From: Candidatus Rokuibacteriota bacterium
GTDB taxonomy: Bacteria; Methylomirabilota; Methylomirabilia; Rokubacteriales; CSP1-6
DNA length: 64,000 bases
Direction: 5' to 3'
Assembly: GCA_003220615.1 (NCBI GenBank)
Contig: QHTB01000138.1
Span: forward strand, 1 to 64,000
The notes beneath the pieces are model-generated. The model was given only the letters and a program-made list of their open reading frames with translations. It searched no databases and was not told the DNA's origin. Position numbers and translations under genes: made by a program. Below are positions 38,924 to 47,848 of this stretch, one piece after another; within the stretch, counting starts at the first letter, position 1, and every line of letters starts with the position of its first letter.

Positions 38924-39916
38924 ATGTTCTGGTACGTCCTGCGTCGGGTGCTGATCGCCGTTCCGCTCCTCCTCGGCATCACGTTCATCTCCTTCCTGGT
39001 CATCCACCTGGCGCCTGGCGATCCGGTCGACTTCCACACCGGCGATCTCAGCCCGGACTCGAGCGCTCAGGCCAAGCAGATGCTGCGCAAACAGTACGGG
39101 CTCGACAAGCCCTTGCCGGTCCAGTACTGGAACTGGCTCATCCGGCTCGCGCGGCTCGATTTCGGACGCTCGTTCGCGCCCGACGGTCGGCCGGTGCTCC
39201 AGAAGATCGGTGAGCGCCTGCCCATCACCCTCATGCTCAACGTGGTCGAGATGGCGATCATCCTGCTCTTCGCCGTGCCCATCGGCGTCCTGTCGGCCAC
39301 GCGGCAATACTCCCGCTTCGACAAGGCGACGACGGTCTTCGTCTTCATGGGCTTCGCGACACCCGACTTCTGGTTCGCGCTGCTGTTGATCTTGCTTTTC
39401 GCCGTCCACCTCGGCTGGTTGCCGGCCTCGGGTCTGCGTGACATCAACTGGGAGTACTTGTCGTTCTGGAAGCGCCACTGGGACTTCCTGAGCCATCTGA
39501 TCCTGCCCATCGGCGTGGCCACGTTCGGTGGCCTCGCCGGGTTTTCGCGCTACATGCGCCAGAGCATGCTCGAGGTCGTGCGCCAGGACTACATTCAATC
39601 CGCGCGGGCCAAGGGCCTGGCTGAGCGCGTCGTCATCGGCAAGCACGCCCTCCGCAACGCCATGCTGCCCATCGTGACGATCCTCGGACTCTCGCTGCCC
39701 GGGCTGATCGGCGGCAGCGTCATCGTCGAGTCGATCTTCGCCATTCCGGGCATGGGACAGCTGATGGTGCAGTCGGTCTTCCAGCGCGACTATCCGGTCA
39801 TCATGGGCAATCTCGTGATCGTCTCCACGCTCACACTGGTCGCCAACCTCCTGGCCGACGTCGCCTACGGTCTGGTCGATCCACGCATCCGCCTCGGCGG
39901 ACGCCGGCGGCAGTAG
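38924..39916 (+). CDS. Peptide ABC transporter permease (DppB type)
   Basis: A 330-residue inner-membrane permease with about six helices. The N-terminus MFWYVLRRVLIAVPLLLGIT is typical of DppB/OppB. The EAA loop is RAKGLAERVVIGKHALRNA, which contacts the transporter ATPase. It is followed two bases later by the DppC-type partner. Confidence 0.93.
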   Translation: MFWYVLRRVLIAVPLLLGITFISFLVIHLAPGDPVDFHTGDLSPDSSAQAKQMLRKQYGLDKPLPVQYWNWLIRLARLDFGRSFAPDGRPVLQKIGERLPITLMLNVVEMAIILLFAVPIGVLSATRQYSRFDKATTVFVFMGFATPDFWFALLLILLFAVHLGWLPASGLRDINWEYLSFWKRHWDFLSHLILPIGVATFGGLAGFSRYMRQSMLEVVRQDYIQSARAKGLAERVVIGKHALRNAMLPIVTILGLSLPGLIGGSVIVESIFAIPGMGQLMVQSVFQRDYPVIMGNLVIVSTLTLVANLLADVAYGLVDPRIRLGGRRRQ

Positions 39917-39918
39917 CC

Positions 39919-40779
39919 ATGAAGGACTTCTGGAAGGCTCTCTCGCGCAATCGGTTGGCCCTGGTCGGGGGCGCCGTCGTGCTCTTCCTGGCGGCCCTGG
40001 CCATCCTGACGCCCGCGCTCGCGCCTTGGGATCCCAACCGACCCGACGTGAAGAAGATCCTCGACCCGCCGTCCCGAACCCACCTGCTCGGCACCGACCA
40101 GCTCGGCCGCGACGTGTTTTCGCGCATGCTCTACGGCAGCCGGGTCTCCCTGGCCGTCGGCTTCGTCTCGGTCGGGATCGCCGCCGCGATCGGGATCGTC
40201 CTCGGGTCGCTGGCCGGTTACAACGGCGGCATGGTCGACGGCTTCGTGATGCGTCTGGTCGATCTCATGCTGGTCTTCCCGCGCTTCTTCCTGCTCCTGG
40301 CCGTGCTCGCGTTCCTCACGCCGTCGATCTGGACGATCATGGCCGTCATCGGGCTCACCGGGTGGATGGGCGTGACGCGGCTCGTCCGCGCCGAGTTCCT
40401 CTCGCTGAAGGAGCGTGAATTCGTCGTCTGGTCGCAGAACGTCGGGGCCACGGGATTCCGCGTCATCTGGCGGCACATCCTCCCGAATGCGCTGGCGCCG
40501 GTCCTGGTGGCCATGACGCTCGGCATTCCCGCCGCCATCCTCACCGAGTCCGGGCTGTCCTTCCTCGGCATCGGCGTGCCGCCGCCGCACGCGACCTGGG
40601 GCAACATCCTGAACGAAGGCAAGGAGACCATCGAGATCGGCTGGTGGCTCTCCGTCTATCCCGGCCTCGCCATCCTCGTCACCGTGCTGTCTTACAACCT
40701 CCTCGGCGAGGGCATCCGTGACGCGCTCGATCCGCGATTGCGCCAGGCCGGCGGACGATTTGTTGCCCGTTCGGGCTGA
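39919..40779 (+). CDS. Peptide ABC transporter permease (DppC type)
   Basis: A 286-residue permease. The N-terminal OppC-type segment is followed by [21 protein letters not shown], the family signature. The EAA loop is [19 protein letters not shown]. It is expected to pair with the DppB-type gene upstream. The ATPases DppD/DppF are missing nearby. Its last bases contain the tRNA-Leu promoter. Confidence 0.93.
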   Translation: MKDFWKALSRNRLALVGGAVVLFLAALAILTPALAPWDPNRPDVKKILDPPSRTHLLGTDQLGRDVFSRMLYGSRVSLAVGFVSVGIAAAIGIVLGSLAGYNGGMVDGFVMRLVDLMLVFPRFFLLLAVLAFLTPSIWTIMAVIGLTGWMGVTRLVRAEFLSLKEREFVVWSQNVGATGFRVIWRHILPNALAPVLVAMTLGIPAAILTESGLSFLGIGVPPPHATWGNILNEGKETIEIGWWLSVYPGLAILVTVLSYNLLGEGIRDALDPRLRQAGGRFVARSG

Positions 40780-40788
40780 CGGTATACT
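40760..40788 (+). promoter_or_regulatory. Promoter of tRNA-Leu(GAG)
   Basis: A -35 TTGTTG (40760-40765), a 17-base spacer and a -10 TATACT (40783-40788), about 15 bases before the tRNA 5' end. The -35 lies inside the 3' end of the DppC-type gene. This is one of the best sigma-70 matches in the window. Confidence 0.7.
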
Positions 40789-40803
40789 CACGACGCTTTC
40801 GGC

Positions 40804-40888
<85 letters not shown>

Positions 40889-41149
40889 ACTCTTCCCGCG
40901 TAGTCGATCTCCACCGCGTCTCGGATGGGGAAAATTCTTGCCCCTTCGCGAGGTGCGGGTCTATGATCCTGCCGAGTCGTGCGTCAAACGTACACTCGAT
41001 GTCCTGAGGGGCTCGCCCTCTAGCATGCAGTGCTCCGAGCCTCGGCGCTTCTGGAGCCCCGGGAATCGTCGCTCTCATCCATCCCATCTTCTAGGCCCCA
41101 CCGCTCCGCTGTGCTCCTCCCCAACTCCGGCAAGAAGGAGATGCAACTG

Positions 41150-41953
41150 ATGACCAACGCCTGTGCAGTGACCGAAGCCGACGTCCTCACCATCAAGGTC
41201 CAGATGTCCGACGTGGTGAAGGAGCTCAACCAGCTCGTCGACCACTGGAAAGCGAGGGCGGAACGGTTCCACGCTCAGTGGGAGGCGAACGAGTGGTATC
41301 TGGGTGAGGCGAGGGCGACGGTTGGCCGCCTCGAAAGCCAGCTCACCGAGCTGCGCGAGGCCTACGCCCGGCTCGAGGCCAGCCTCACGTTGCAGCTTCA
41401 CGAGCAGGCGCGCCAGCGTGACGAGGCGAACTGGTACCTCGATGAGCTGCGCGTGGTCCACGAGGCTCTTCGCCAGCAGACCCGGGAGCTGATCGAGCAG
41501 CTCACGCAGGCCAAGGACGACGTCGAGGTCCTGCGGCGCGTCGCCGAGGCGCGCCAGGACGACCTCGACACCGAGCGCGACCGTCGCCGGGCGGCCGAGG
41601 CCGATCTCGAAGCCGTTCGGCGGCATGGCGAGCGGCGAGGTGCGGTCCGGAGGCAGCGTCCGGACATGGTGGCCGAAGTCCGTGCTCCCGACGGCCTGCT
41701 CCTCTTCCACGGCTGTCTTCCGAACATCTCCGTGACCGGACTCGCCTTCGGCACCGACCAGCTCATCGAAGACGTCCCGGACTTCGTGGAAGTCACCCTG
41801 CACGTCCCCGGGATCGCGCGGCCGATCGAAGGCGTTGGGCGACTCGTGTGGCGGGAGGCGGTCGAAGGCGCCAACCAGTGGGGGTGTGAGCTCCTCGATC
41901 TGCTCCCGGACAACCGACGAAGTCTCGAGGACGTGCTCGCGAACGGCGCGTGA
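41150..41953 (+). CDS. Coiled-coil protein with C-terminal PilZ domain
   Basis: A 267-residue protein. A long coiled coil (about 15-160) contains two similar blocks, EANEWYLGEA (45-54) and DEANWYLDEL (91-100). A PilZ domain (about 160-255) follows, with RR-R-type arginines (162-167) and NISVTGLAF (192-200), the c-di-GMP binding signature. It probably couples c-di-GMP level to a filament-like or scaffolding partner (inference). The ATG at 41150 follows AAGAAGGAG at nine bases; upstream in-frame codons are not protein-like. Its stop overlaps the next small gene. Confidence 0.8.
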   Translation: MTNACAVTEADVLTIKVQMSDVVKELNQLVDHWKARAERFHAQWEANEWYLGEARATVGRLESQLTELREAYARLEASLTLQLHEQARQRDEANWYLDELRVVHEALRQQTRELIEQLTQAKDDVEVLRRVAEARQDDLDTERDRRRAAEADLEAVRRHGERRGAVRRQRPDMVAEVRAPDGLLLFHGCLPNISVTGLAFGTDQLIEDVPDFVEVTLHVPGIARPIEGVGRLVWREAVEGANQWGCELLDLLPDNRRSLEDVLANGA

Positions 41954-41964
41954 GGCCGAGCGCG

Positions 41965-42204
41965 ATGGTCGAGCGCCTCGTCATCGTCAACGCGAGCGAC
42001 TGGAAGCTGTACGACGACATCCGCTGGCACTGGTTCGGCGACGCGACGGTCAAGGTGATCACCGACCGACGTCGGAAGGAGCGACGCCAGCGCACCGACT
42101 CCCATGGCCCTGAACGACGGCGAAGCGAGCGCCGACGCCATTCCATCACGGCGGCGTTGCGTACCGAGCGCTGGGCGGAAGTGATGCTGCCAGTGACGAC
42201 GTAG
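41965..42204 (+). CDS. Small Arg-rich protein of unknown function
   Basis: A 79-residue protein. The first about 30 residues are ordinary (MVERLVIVNASDWKLYDDI). A very basic stretch with two similar Arg/Glu blocks (RRRKERRQR and ERRRSERRRH) follows. A GTG at 41950 that overlaps the PilZ gene stop as GTGA is an alternative start and would couple the two. The charged repeats suggest nucleic-acid or acidic-surface binding; no family is recognised. Confidence 0.55.
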   Translation: MVERLVIVNASDWKLYDDIRWHWFGDATVKVITDRRRKERRQRTDSHGPERRRSERRRHSITAALRTERWAEVMLPVTT

Positions 42205-42361
42205 ATCGCGGTGAACGCGACCACGGTCGATCATCGCGGGACCCGCTGGCACCACCGCTCTTCCTCCGGGCGTACATCCGATTCTTCGGCCAGCGCGGCA
42301 TCGAGGTGTGGCACCACGACCCGGTCATGATCGTCGCACCACCAGCTCAGGGGAGGACATC

Positions 42362-42700
42362 ATGGAGACGATCGACGACTTCACCCATACCAAATCGCGT
42401 CTGGATCAGTGGACGCGCGAGGGCCAGCAGCTCATCGGCCACGTCATCCCGTCGCTCATCGACCAGTGGGAGAGTCACCGCCAGCAGGTGCAGCGGCTGC
42501 GACAGGAGGTCGACGACAAAGATGCCGAGATCGCGGCCCTGCGTGCGGAGATCGACGAGCTGAGGCGCGAGCGCACGGAGATTGCGGAGGCGACGTCCAG
42601 CTACCTGCACGAAATCAACCGCGTCACGACGGAGGTGGCCCGACGGCTCAAGGGCACCGACGACCGTGTGCGCGTCAAGTCCACACTGCGGGCCGTGTGA
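42362..42700 (+). CDS. Small coiled-coil protein of unknown function
   Basis: A 112-residue protein, mostly heptad-patterned from about residue 30 to 80 (QQVQRLRQEVDDKDAEIAAL). It lacks membrane segments and recognised domains. The ATG at 42362 has a strong GGGGAGG eight bases upstream, which supports a real gene. It may pair with the coiled-coil PilZ protein two genes upstream; this is inference from gene order. The 157 bases before it hold no other supported gene. Confidence 0.65.
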   Translation: METIDDFTHTKSRLDQWTREGQQLIGHVIPSLIDQWESHRQQVQRLRQEVDDKDAEIAALRAEIDELRRERTEIAEATSSYLHEINRVTTEVARRLKGTDDRVRVKSTLRAV

Positions 42701-42768
42701 AGCGTCGACTGACGGAAGGATGATGACGTTGCATCACGGCCGGCCTCCGCCCGCCCACTGTCACGAAA

Positions 42769-42786
42769 GATATAGAGACCTATATC
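42769..42786. promoter_or_regulatory. AT-rich perfect inverted repeat (operator-like)
   Basis: GATATAG-AGAC-CTATATC is a perfect 7+7 inverted repeat in an otherwise GC-rich region, 46 bases upstream of the ATG at 42832. It stands out by composition and may be an operator or promoter element for the membrane protein gene that follows. TCTATT (42793-42798) is a possible -10. Confidence 0.4.
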
Positions 42787-42831
42787 CCGCGGTCTATTTC
42801 GTCGCTGGTCGCAGCTTCTTACACTCGCGAC

Positions 42832-43215
42832 ATGGACCGCGCCTCACTCGCCGCCGTGATCGGAAGCGCTTCTGGCCACGCGGCGCTGTTCTCGCTCCTC
42901 TTCGTGATCGCGATCCTGCTGGCGGTGTTTCCCGTCCACGCGTCCAACGAGGACGACTGGTTCTTCGAGACCGTGGTCGACCACCGCCCCAAGGCCGACG
43001 GCGTCAAACCGTCAGTGCCTCGCCCGGATGGAACCCTCACCGTGGATCTCCCGTTTGTCGAATTTCTCGAACTCCAGCGCCTCGACGACGCCGATCGCCG
43101 GACTCGTCTCGGACTCCCCGCGAATTGCACGCCGGGCCTGACCGCGATGATGCGCGCGACGTCTCCCTCGGGCCAAGTGATGGTGATGATCTCATGCACG
43201 CCGACGACGCACTGA
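42832..43215 (+). CDS. Small secreted or membrane-anchored protein of unknown function
   Basis: A 127-residue protein. A single hydrophobic N-terminal segment (about 10-37, ending AVFPVHASNED) could be a signal peptide with cleavage after HAS or a membrane anchor. A mature region of about 90 residues with two cysteines follows. No family is recognised. It overlaps the next small gene by 22 bases. Confidence 0.5.
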   Translation: MDRASLAAVIGSASGHAALFSLLFVIAILLAVFPVHASNEDDWFFETVVDHRPKADGVKPSVPRPDGTLTVDLPFVEFLELQRLDDADRRTRLGLPANCTPGLTAMMRATSPSGQVMVMISCTPTTH

Positions 43216-43472
43216 CTCAGGACGAGCCGATCCGTTCCAACTGCCCCTATTGCGGGGCCGAAGTAGTCGGGCGCAACCGCATGTGCCTCGTGCACCTGGT
43301 GGCCGACCCGGACTGGGCCGCTGCGAACCGGGCCATGTGCGACCTGGTGCATCGCGGCCGCGCGATCGAAGTGCCTTTGAACGTCGCCCGATGGGCCGCC
43401 GCCACCGCAGAGGAGACTCCCGTCGCCGGCCCGGTCGCGCTCGGGCGCGCCGCCGTCGACATCGACAGCTAA
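43194..43472 (+). CDS. Small zinc-finger-like protein of unknown function
   Basis: A 92-residue protein. CPYCGAEV at about 17-24 and MCLVHL at about 30-35 form a possible CxxC...CxxH zinc site near the N-terminus. The rest is helical and ordinary. The ATG is inside the previous gene (22-base overlap) and no Shine-Dalgarno is clear, so it could be a shadow frame, though composition and the zinc motif favour a real gene. Confidence 0.5.
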   Translation: MHADDALTQDEPIRSNCPYCGAEVVGRNRMCLVHLVADPDWAAANRAMCDLVHRGRAIEVPLNVARWAAATAEETPVAGPVALGRAAVDIDS

Positions 43473-43596
43473 GGCCCACGCTCTCCCGGCTCGGCCTGCC
43501 GGGCCGGGAGGCGACGTCGCAGTCCGCGCTCGTTCCCCGCAAGTATCATCGTCATCACCCCCGTGGCATAATGAGTCGGTTCGATTGACGAAAAGG

Positions 43597-44523
43597 ATGC
43601 CGACACTCGCGTCACTGCCTGTCATCCAGTCGCCGACCGCGGATATCGGCCGAAAGCCCGAGTGGCTCAAGGTCCGAGCCCCCGGTGGTCCCAACTACAT
43701 CCGTCTCAAGCGCCTGCTCCGCGAGTGGAACTTACACACGGTGTGCGAGGAGGCTCGCTGCCCGAACGTCGGTGAGTGCTGGGAAGACTCGACGGCGACG
43801 TTCATGATCCTCGGCGACGTCTGCACGCGGAACTGTGGCTACTGTGCCATCGCGCACGGCAAGCCGGCCTGGGAGGACCGCGAGGAGCCCGAGCGCATCG
43901 GCAACGCGGTGGCCCGGCTCGGGCTCGATTACGTCGTGATCACCTCGGTCAATCGCGACGATCTGGCCGACGGTGGTGCCGCTCACTGGGCTGCGACGAT
44001 CCGCGCCGTTCGCCGGCACGCGCCCGACAGTCGGGTCGAGGCGTTGATTCCGGATTTCCAGGGGCAGGCGGAGTCCCTCGACACGGTCATCGCTGCCGGG
44101 CCGCACGTGCTCAATCACAACACGGAGACCGTTCCCCGGCTCTACAAGCTGGCTCGCCACGGGGGCCGCTACGACCGGGCGCTCGAGCTCTTCACCCGCG
44201 CGCGCCAGGCATCGCCGGCGCTGCCGACGAAGTCGGGGTTGATCCTCGGCCTGGGCGAGACCCGCGAGGAGCTCGTCGCCACCATGCGCGACCTGCGCGA
44301 GGTGGACGTGAACATCCTCACGCTCGGCCAGTACCTCCGCCCGTCGGCGCAACATCTCCCGGTGGTGAAGTACTACCATCCCGACGAATTCGCCGACCTG
44401 GCCACGGCCGGTCGTGAGCTCGGATTCGCCCACGTGGAGTCGGGGCCGCTGGTGCGCTCGTCCTATCACGCCAAGAAACAGACCGCCGCCGCCGAGAACA
44501 GCCCAGCCGGCATTAATAAATGA
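43597..44523 (+). CDS. lipA: Lipoyl synthase
   Basis: A 308-residue radical-SAM enzyme inserting two sulfurs into octanoyl-lysine to make lipoate. It carries the auxiliary cluster motif CEEARCPNVGEC and the radical-SAM motif CTRNCGYC, and ends with the RSSYHA serine ligand region. A TTG at 43585 is an alternative start. It lies about 9.6 kb upstream of pdhC, whose lipoyl domain is a likely substrate. LipB is not in the window. Confidence 0.95.
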   Translation: MPTLASLPVIQSPTADIGRKPEWLKVRAPGGPNYIRLKRLLREWNLHTVCEEARCPNVGECWEDSTATFMILGDVCTRNCGYCAIAHGKPAWEDREEPERIGNAVARLGLDYVVITSVNRDDLADGGAAHWAATIRAVRRHAPDSRVEALIPDFQGQAESLDTVIAAGPHVLNHNTETVPRLYKLARHGGRYDRALELFTRARQASPALPTKSGLILGLGETREELVATMRDLREVDVNILTLGQYLRPSAQHLPVVKYYHPDEFADLATAGRELGFAHVESGPLVRSSYHAKKQTAAAENSPAGINK

Positions 44524-44618
44524 TCAATCGGGAAATGATCGACCAGGAAGACGTACGCAGCCACTCCGCACCCCGGCCTCGCCACCCACGGCCCGAGCCG
44601 AGCAACCACCTCCGTTAA

Positions 44619-44969
44619 ATGGAATACGCACCCATCCTGATGGTTTTCGCGTTCGCCGCGGTCGTGGGCGGCGCGCTGATCGGGCTGCCCCACCTGCTGG
44701 CGCCCCGGCGGTTGACGCCGGTGAAGGAAGAGCCGTTCGAGTGCGGGAAGGACCCGATCCAGATCACTGAGGGGCGGTTTGCCATCAAGTTCTCGACAAT
44801 CGGGATATTCTTCATCATCTTCGATATCGAGATCTTCTTCGTCATCCTCTGGGCGCTGCTCTTCAACCAGCTCGGCTGGTTCGGCTTCGTCGAGATGCTG
44901 GTGTTCCTCGGCATCCTCATGCTCGGCTTCCTTTATATATGGCGAAAGGGTGGGTTCGAGTGGGAGTAG
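44619..44969 (+). CDS. nuoA: NADH-quinone oxidoreductase subunit A (locus 2)
   Basis: A 116-residue three-helix subunit with the loop motif [20 protein letters not shown] and [12 protein letters not shown]. It clearly differs from the locus 1 NuoA, so the two loci are not recent duplicates. It starts at ATG 44619 without a good Shine-Dalgarno and overlaps nuoB by 31 bases. The 95 bases before it hold no gene. Confidence 0.93.
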   Translation: MEYAPILMVFAFAAVVGGALIGLPHLLAPRRLTPVKEEPFECGKDPIQITEGRFAIKFSTIGIFFIIFDIEIFFVILWALLFNQLGWFGFVEMLVFLGILMLGFLYIWRKGGFEWE

Positions 44970-45418
44970 GTTCGTTCTTCACGTCCCGCCTGGACGAGGC
45001 CATCGGCTGGGCCCGGAAATACTCGATCTTCCAGTACCCGTTCGTCACGGCGTGCTGCGGCATGGAGTACATGGCCACGGCCTGCTCGCACTACGACATC
45101 GACCGCTTCGGCGCCGGCCTGCCTCGCTTCTCGCCCCGCCAGGCGGACGTGCTCTTCGTCGTCGGCACCATCAGCCACAAGATGGCGCCCGTGCTGAAGC
45201 GCATCTACGACCAGATGACCGAGCCGAAGTGGGTGGTGGCTTTCGGTGTGTGCACGTGCACGGGTGGCTTCTACGACAACTACGCCACCGTGCAGGGCAT
45301 CGACACGATCATCCCGGTCGACGTCTACATCCCTGGCTGCCCGCCGCGCCCCGAGAGCGTGATCGATGGCCTGATGAAGCTCCAGGAGAAGATCGCCACG
45401 GGCGCTCAGAGGTTCTAA
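44939..45418 (+). CDS. nuoB: NADH-quinone oxidoreductase subunit B (locus 2)
   Basis: A 159-residue N2-cluster subunit. Ligands are C39-C40, C105 ([10 protein letters not shown]) and C134 (PGCPPRP). It lacks the N-terminal extension of the locus 1 copy and keeps the [20 protein letters not shown] text. It is followed directly by nuoC. Confidence 0.93.
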   Translation: MAKGWVRVGVGSFFTSRLDEAIGWARKYSIFQYPFVTACCGMEYMATACSHYDIDRFGAGLPRFSPRQADVLFVVGTISHKMAPVLKRIYDQMTEPKWVVAFGVCTCTGGFYDNYATVQGIDTIIPVDVYIPGCPPRPESVIDGLMKLQEKIATGAQRF

Positions 45419-45916
45419 GTGGACGGGGAGGCGATTCTCGGCGCGCTGCGGGCCCGCTTCGGCGGGGCCCTCGCCGAGACGCACGCGCATCGCGGTGACC
45501 ACACGGCGCTGGTCGAGCGGGGCGCGCTGCTCGACGTCCTGCGCCACTGTCGTGACGACGGCGCGCTCGGCTTCGACATGCTGGCGGACCTGACCGCGGT
45601 GGACTACTCGAAGTTCCCCGGCCGCGAGGACGGGCCGCGCTTCGAGGTCGTCTATCACCTCCTCTCGGTGCCTCACAACCATCGTCTGCGCGTGAAGGTG
45701 CGTGTGTCCGAGGACGACCCGGTGGTGCCGACGGCCAGCGGCCTCTGGCCCATTGCCGACTGGTTCGAGCGCGAGGTGTGGGACATGTTCGGCCTGCGCT
45801 TCGCCGGCCATCCGAACCCGAAGCGTCTGCTGCTCTACGAGGAGTTCGTCGGCCACCCGCTCCGGAAGGACTATCCGATCAATCGCCGTCAGCCGCTGAT
45901 CGGCCCCAAGATCTGA
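45419..45916 (+). CDS. nuoC: NADH-quinone oxidoreductase subunit C (locus 2)
   Basis: A 165-residue subunit with the 30-kDa signature: REVWDMFGLRF, then HPNPKRLLLYEEF and [10 protein letters not shown]. The GTG start directly follows the nuoB stop, and its stop overlaps the nuoD ATG (TGATG). It is separate from nuoD, as in locus 1. Confidence 0.92.
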   Translation: MDGEAILGALRARFGGALAETHAHRGDHTALVERGALLDVLRHCRDDGALGFDMLADLTAVDYSKFPGREDGPRFEVVYHLLSVPHNHRLRVKVRVSEDDPVVPTASGLWPIADWFEREVWDMFGLRFAGHPNPKRLLLYEEFVGHPLRKDYPINRRQPLIGPKI

Positions 45917-47304
45917 TGGACGCCGCGCCGTCCGGCCCCGCCACCACGCGCGAGTTCATGCTCGGGGAAGGCGCCGGCACCGGCGGCGGCACCCAGCCCA
46001 TGCAGCTCGGCGTCGGGCCGCAGCACCCAGCCATGCACGGGATCATCCGGATCGTCACCGAGCTCGACGGCGAGGTGATCCGCAAAGCCGACGTCGAGAT
46101 CGGCTACCTGCATCGCGCGTTCGAGAAGGACTGCGAGGTCGGCGGCTGGAACAACGCGATTCCGTACACCGACCGCCTCAACTACGTCTCCCCGCTGATC
46201 AACAACTTCGGGTACTGCGCGGCGGTGGAGAAGCTGCTCGGCATCACCGTGACCGAGCGCTGCCAGTACATCCGCGTCGTCATGGCGGAGATCTCGCGCA
46301 TCTGCGATCACCTGACGTGCGTGGGCGCCTCGTCCATGGAGCTCGGCGCCTTCACCGTCTTCCTCTACATGATCAAGGCCCGCGAGTTCCTGTGGGAGCT
46401 GGTCGAGGAGGTCACCGGCGCGCGCCTCACCATCTCCTACGGACGGGTGGGCGGCGTGAAGGCCGACTTGCCGCCAGCCTTCAGTGACCAGATGCGCGCG
46501 GCGTTCAAGCAGGTGCGCGAGGTGCTGGAAGAAGTCCACCGGCTCCTCACCGGCAATCGGATCTTCATGGACCGCATGGTCGGCGTGGGGGCGCTCTCGC
46601 GCGACGAGACGATCGCCTACGCGATCACCGGGCCGCTGCTGCGCGCGGTGGGCGTCCCCTACGACGTCCGCCGGGCCCAGCCCTACGACGCCTACGACCG
46701 TCTGGACTGGCAGGTCGTCACGCAGACCGCCGGCGACAATTACGCGCGCTATCTGGTCCGCATGGCCGAGATGGAGCAGTCGATGCGGATCGCCGAGCAG
46801 GCGCTCGACCACATGCCGGGCGGGCCGATCAACGTGGACCACGAGGGCCGGCCGCTCGACCCCGCCGCCTACGTCGATCAGGGCAAGCAGGGCAAGACCG
46901 AGGGGTTGCTGCTGATCCCCATCACGCTCTCGCCCAATCTCGCGGGCCAGGACCGCGCCGCGCAGGCGCGGGTCAACGCCCACGACAAGCGCGTGGTCTT
47001 GCCACCGAAGGAGACCACCTACGGGTCGATCGAAGGCCTGATGAACCACTTCATGCTGATCATGGAGGGTTACGGCATACGGCCGCCTCTAGGCGAGGCG
47101 TACTCCGCGGTGGAAGGCGCCAACGGCGAGCTCGGATTCTACGTCGTGTCCGACGGCACCGACCGGCCGTATCGTGTTCGCTGCCGGCCGCCCTGTCTGC
47201 CGCCGCTCGCCGCGCTGCACCGGATGATCGAGGGCGAGTGGATCGGCGACCTGATCCCGACGTTCGGCTCGGTCAACATGATCGGGGGCGAGCTGGATCG
47301 ATGA
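45916..47304 (+). CDS. nuoD: NADH-quinone oxidoreductase subunit D (locus 2)
   Basis: A 462-residue 49-kDa-type subunit with GVGPQHPAMHG, YLHRAFEKDCE and the IGGELDR ending. It is about 75 residues longer than the locus 1 copy, with a Gly-rich N-terminus and a longer central region (about 310-360). It contributes the quinone-binding pocket. Confidence 0.94.
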   Translation: MDAAPSGPATTREFMLGEGAGTGGGTQPMQLGVGPQHPAMHGIIRIVTELDGEVIRKADVEIGYLHRAFEKDCEVGGWNNAIPYTDRLNYVSPLINNFGYCAAVEKLLGITVTERCQYIRVVMAEISRICDHLTCVGASSMELGAFTVFLYMIKAREFLWELVEEVTGARLTISYGRVGGVKADLPPAFSDQMRAAFKQVREVLEEVHRLLTGNRIFMDRMVGVGALSRDETIAYAITGPLLRAVGVPYDVRRAQPYDAYDRLDWQVVTQTAGDNYARYLVRMAEMEQSMRIAEQALDHMPGGPINVDHEGRPLDPAAYVDQGKQGKTEGLLLIPITLSPNLAGQDRAAQARVNAHDKRVVLPPKETTYGSIEGLMNHFMLIMEGYGIRPPLGEAYSAVEGANGELGFYVVSDGTDRPYRVRCRPPCLPPLAALHRMIEGEWIGDLIPTFGSVNMIGGELDR

Positions 47305-47365
47305 ATCCACGCGCACCCCGAACACGCCACCTACGGATCGAGCCGTGCTCCGAGCCGCCGGTAGC

Positions 47366-47848
47366 ATGAGCACGGTTCGCGTGGAGTTCTCCGCCGAGCA
47401 GCTCGCCGAGGTGCGGCGCCTGCAGGGGCTGTACCCCGATCCGCGCGCGGCGCTCTTGCCCGTCCTCCACATGGCCCAGGACACCTTCGGCCACGTCTCG
47501 CTGGAAGCCGAGGAGTACGTCGCCACGCTCTTCAACCTGTCGCCCGCCCACGTCCACGAGGTCGTCACGTTCTACACGCTGTACTTTCAACAGCCGAAGG
47601 GACGCCACGTGGTCGCGGTTTGCCACAACCTCTCGTGCCATCTCGCGGGGGCGCCGCGGATCATCGAGCACCTCAAGCAGCGTCTCGGCGTCCCCGTCGG
47701 GGAGACCACTGACGACGGGCGCATCACGCTGCAGAGCGTCGAGTGTCTGTGCGCGTGCGAGCATGCCCCGATGATGCAGGTCGACGACCGCTACGAGTTC
47801 GACCTCACGCCTGAGAAGGTCGATCGGATCCTGGTGAGGCTCCAGTGA
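47366..47848 (+). CDS. nuoE: NADH-quinone oxidoreductase subunit E
   Basis: A 160-residue 24-kDa-type subunit of the NADH-input module with a [2Fe-2S] cluster: CHNLSC and, about 35 residues later, CLCAC. The ATG at 47366 is chosen; a GTG at 47345 would add seven residues. It exists only in locus 2. It overlaps nuoF by 4 bases. Confidence 0.93.
   Translation: MSTVRVEFSAEQLAEVRRLQGLYPDPRAALLPVLHMAQDTFGHVSLEAEEYVATLFNLSPAHVHEVVTFYTLYFQQPKGRHVVAVCHNLSCHLAGAPRIIEHLKQRLGVPVGETTDDGRITLQSVECLCACEHAPMMQVDDRYEFDLTPEKVDRILVRLQ

Noticed and set aside
40889-41149. Upstream extension of the coiled-coil/PilZ gene to 41030
   Set aside because: The extra codons are Pro/Ser-rich and unlike the coiled coil; a good ribosome-binding site supports the ATG at 41150.
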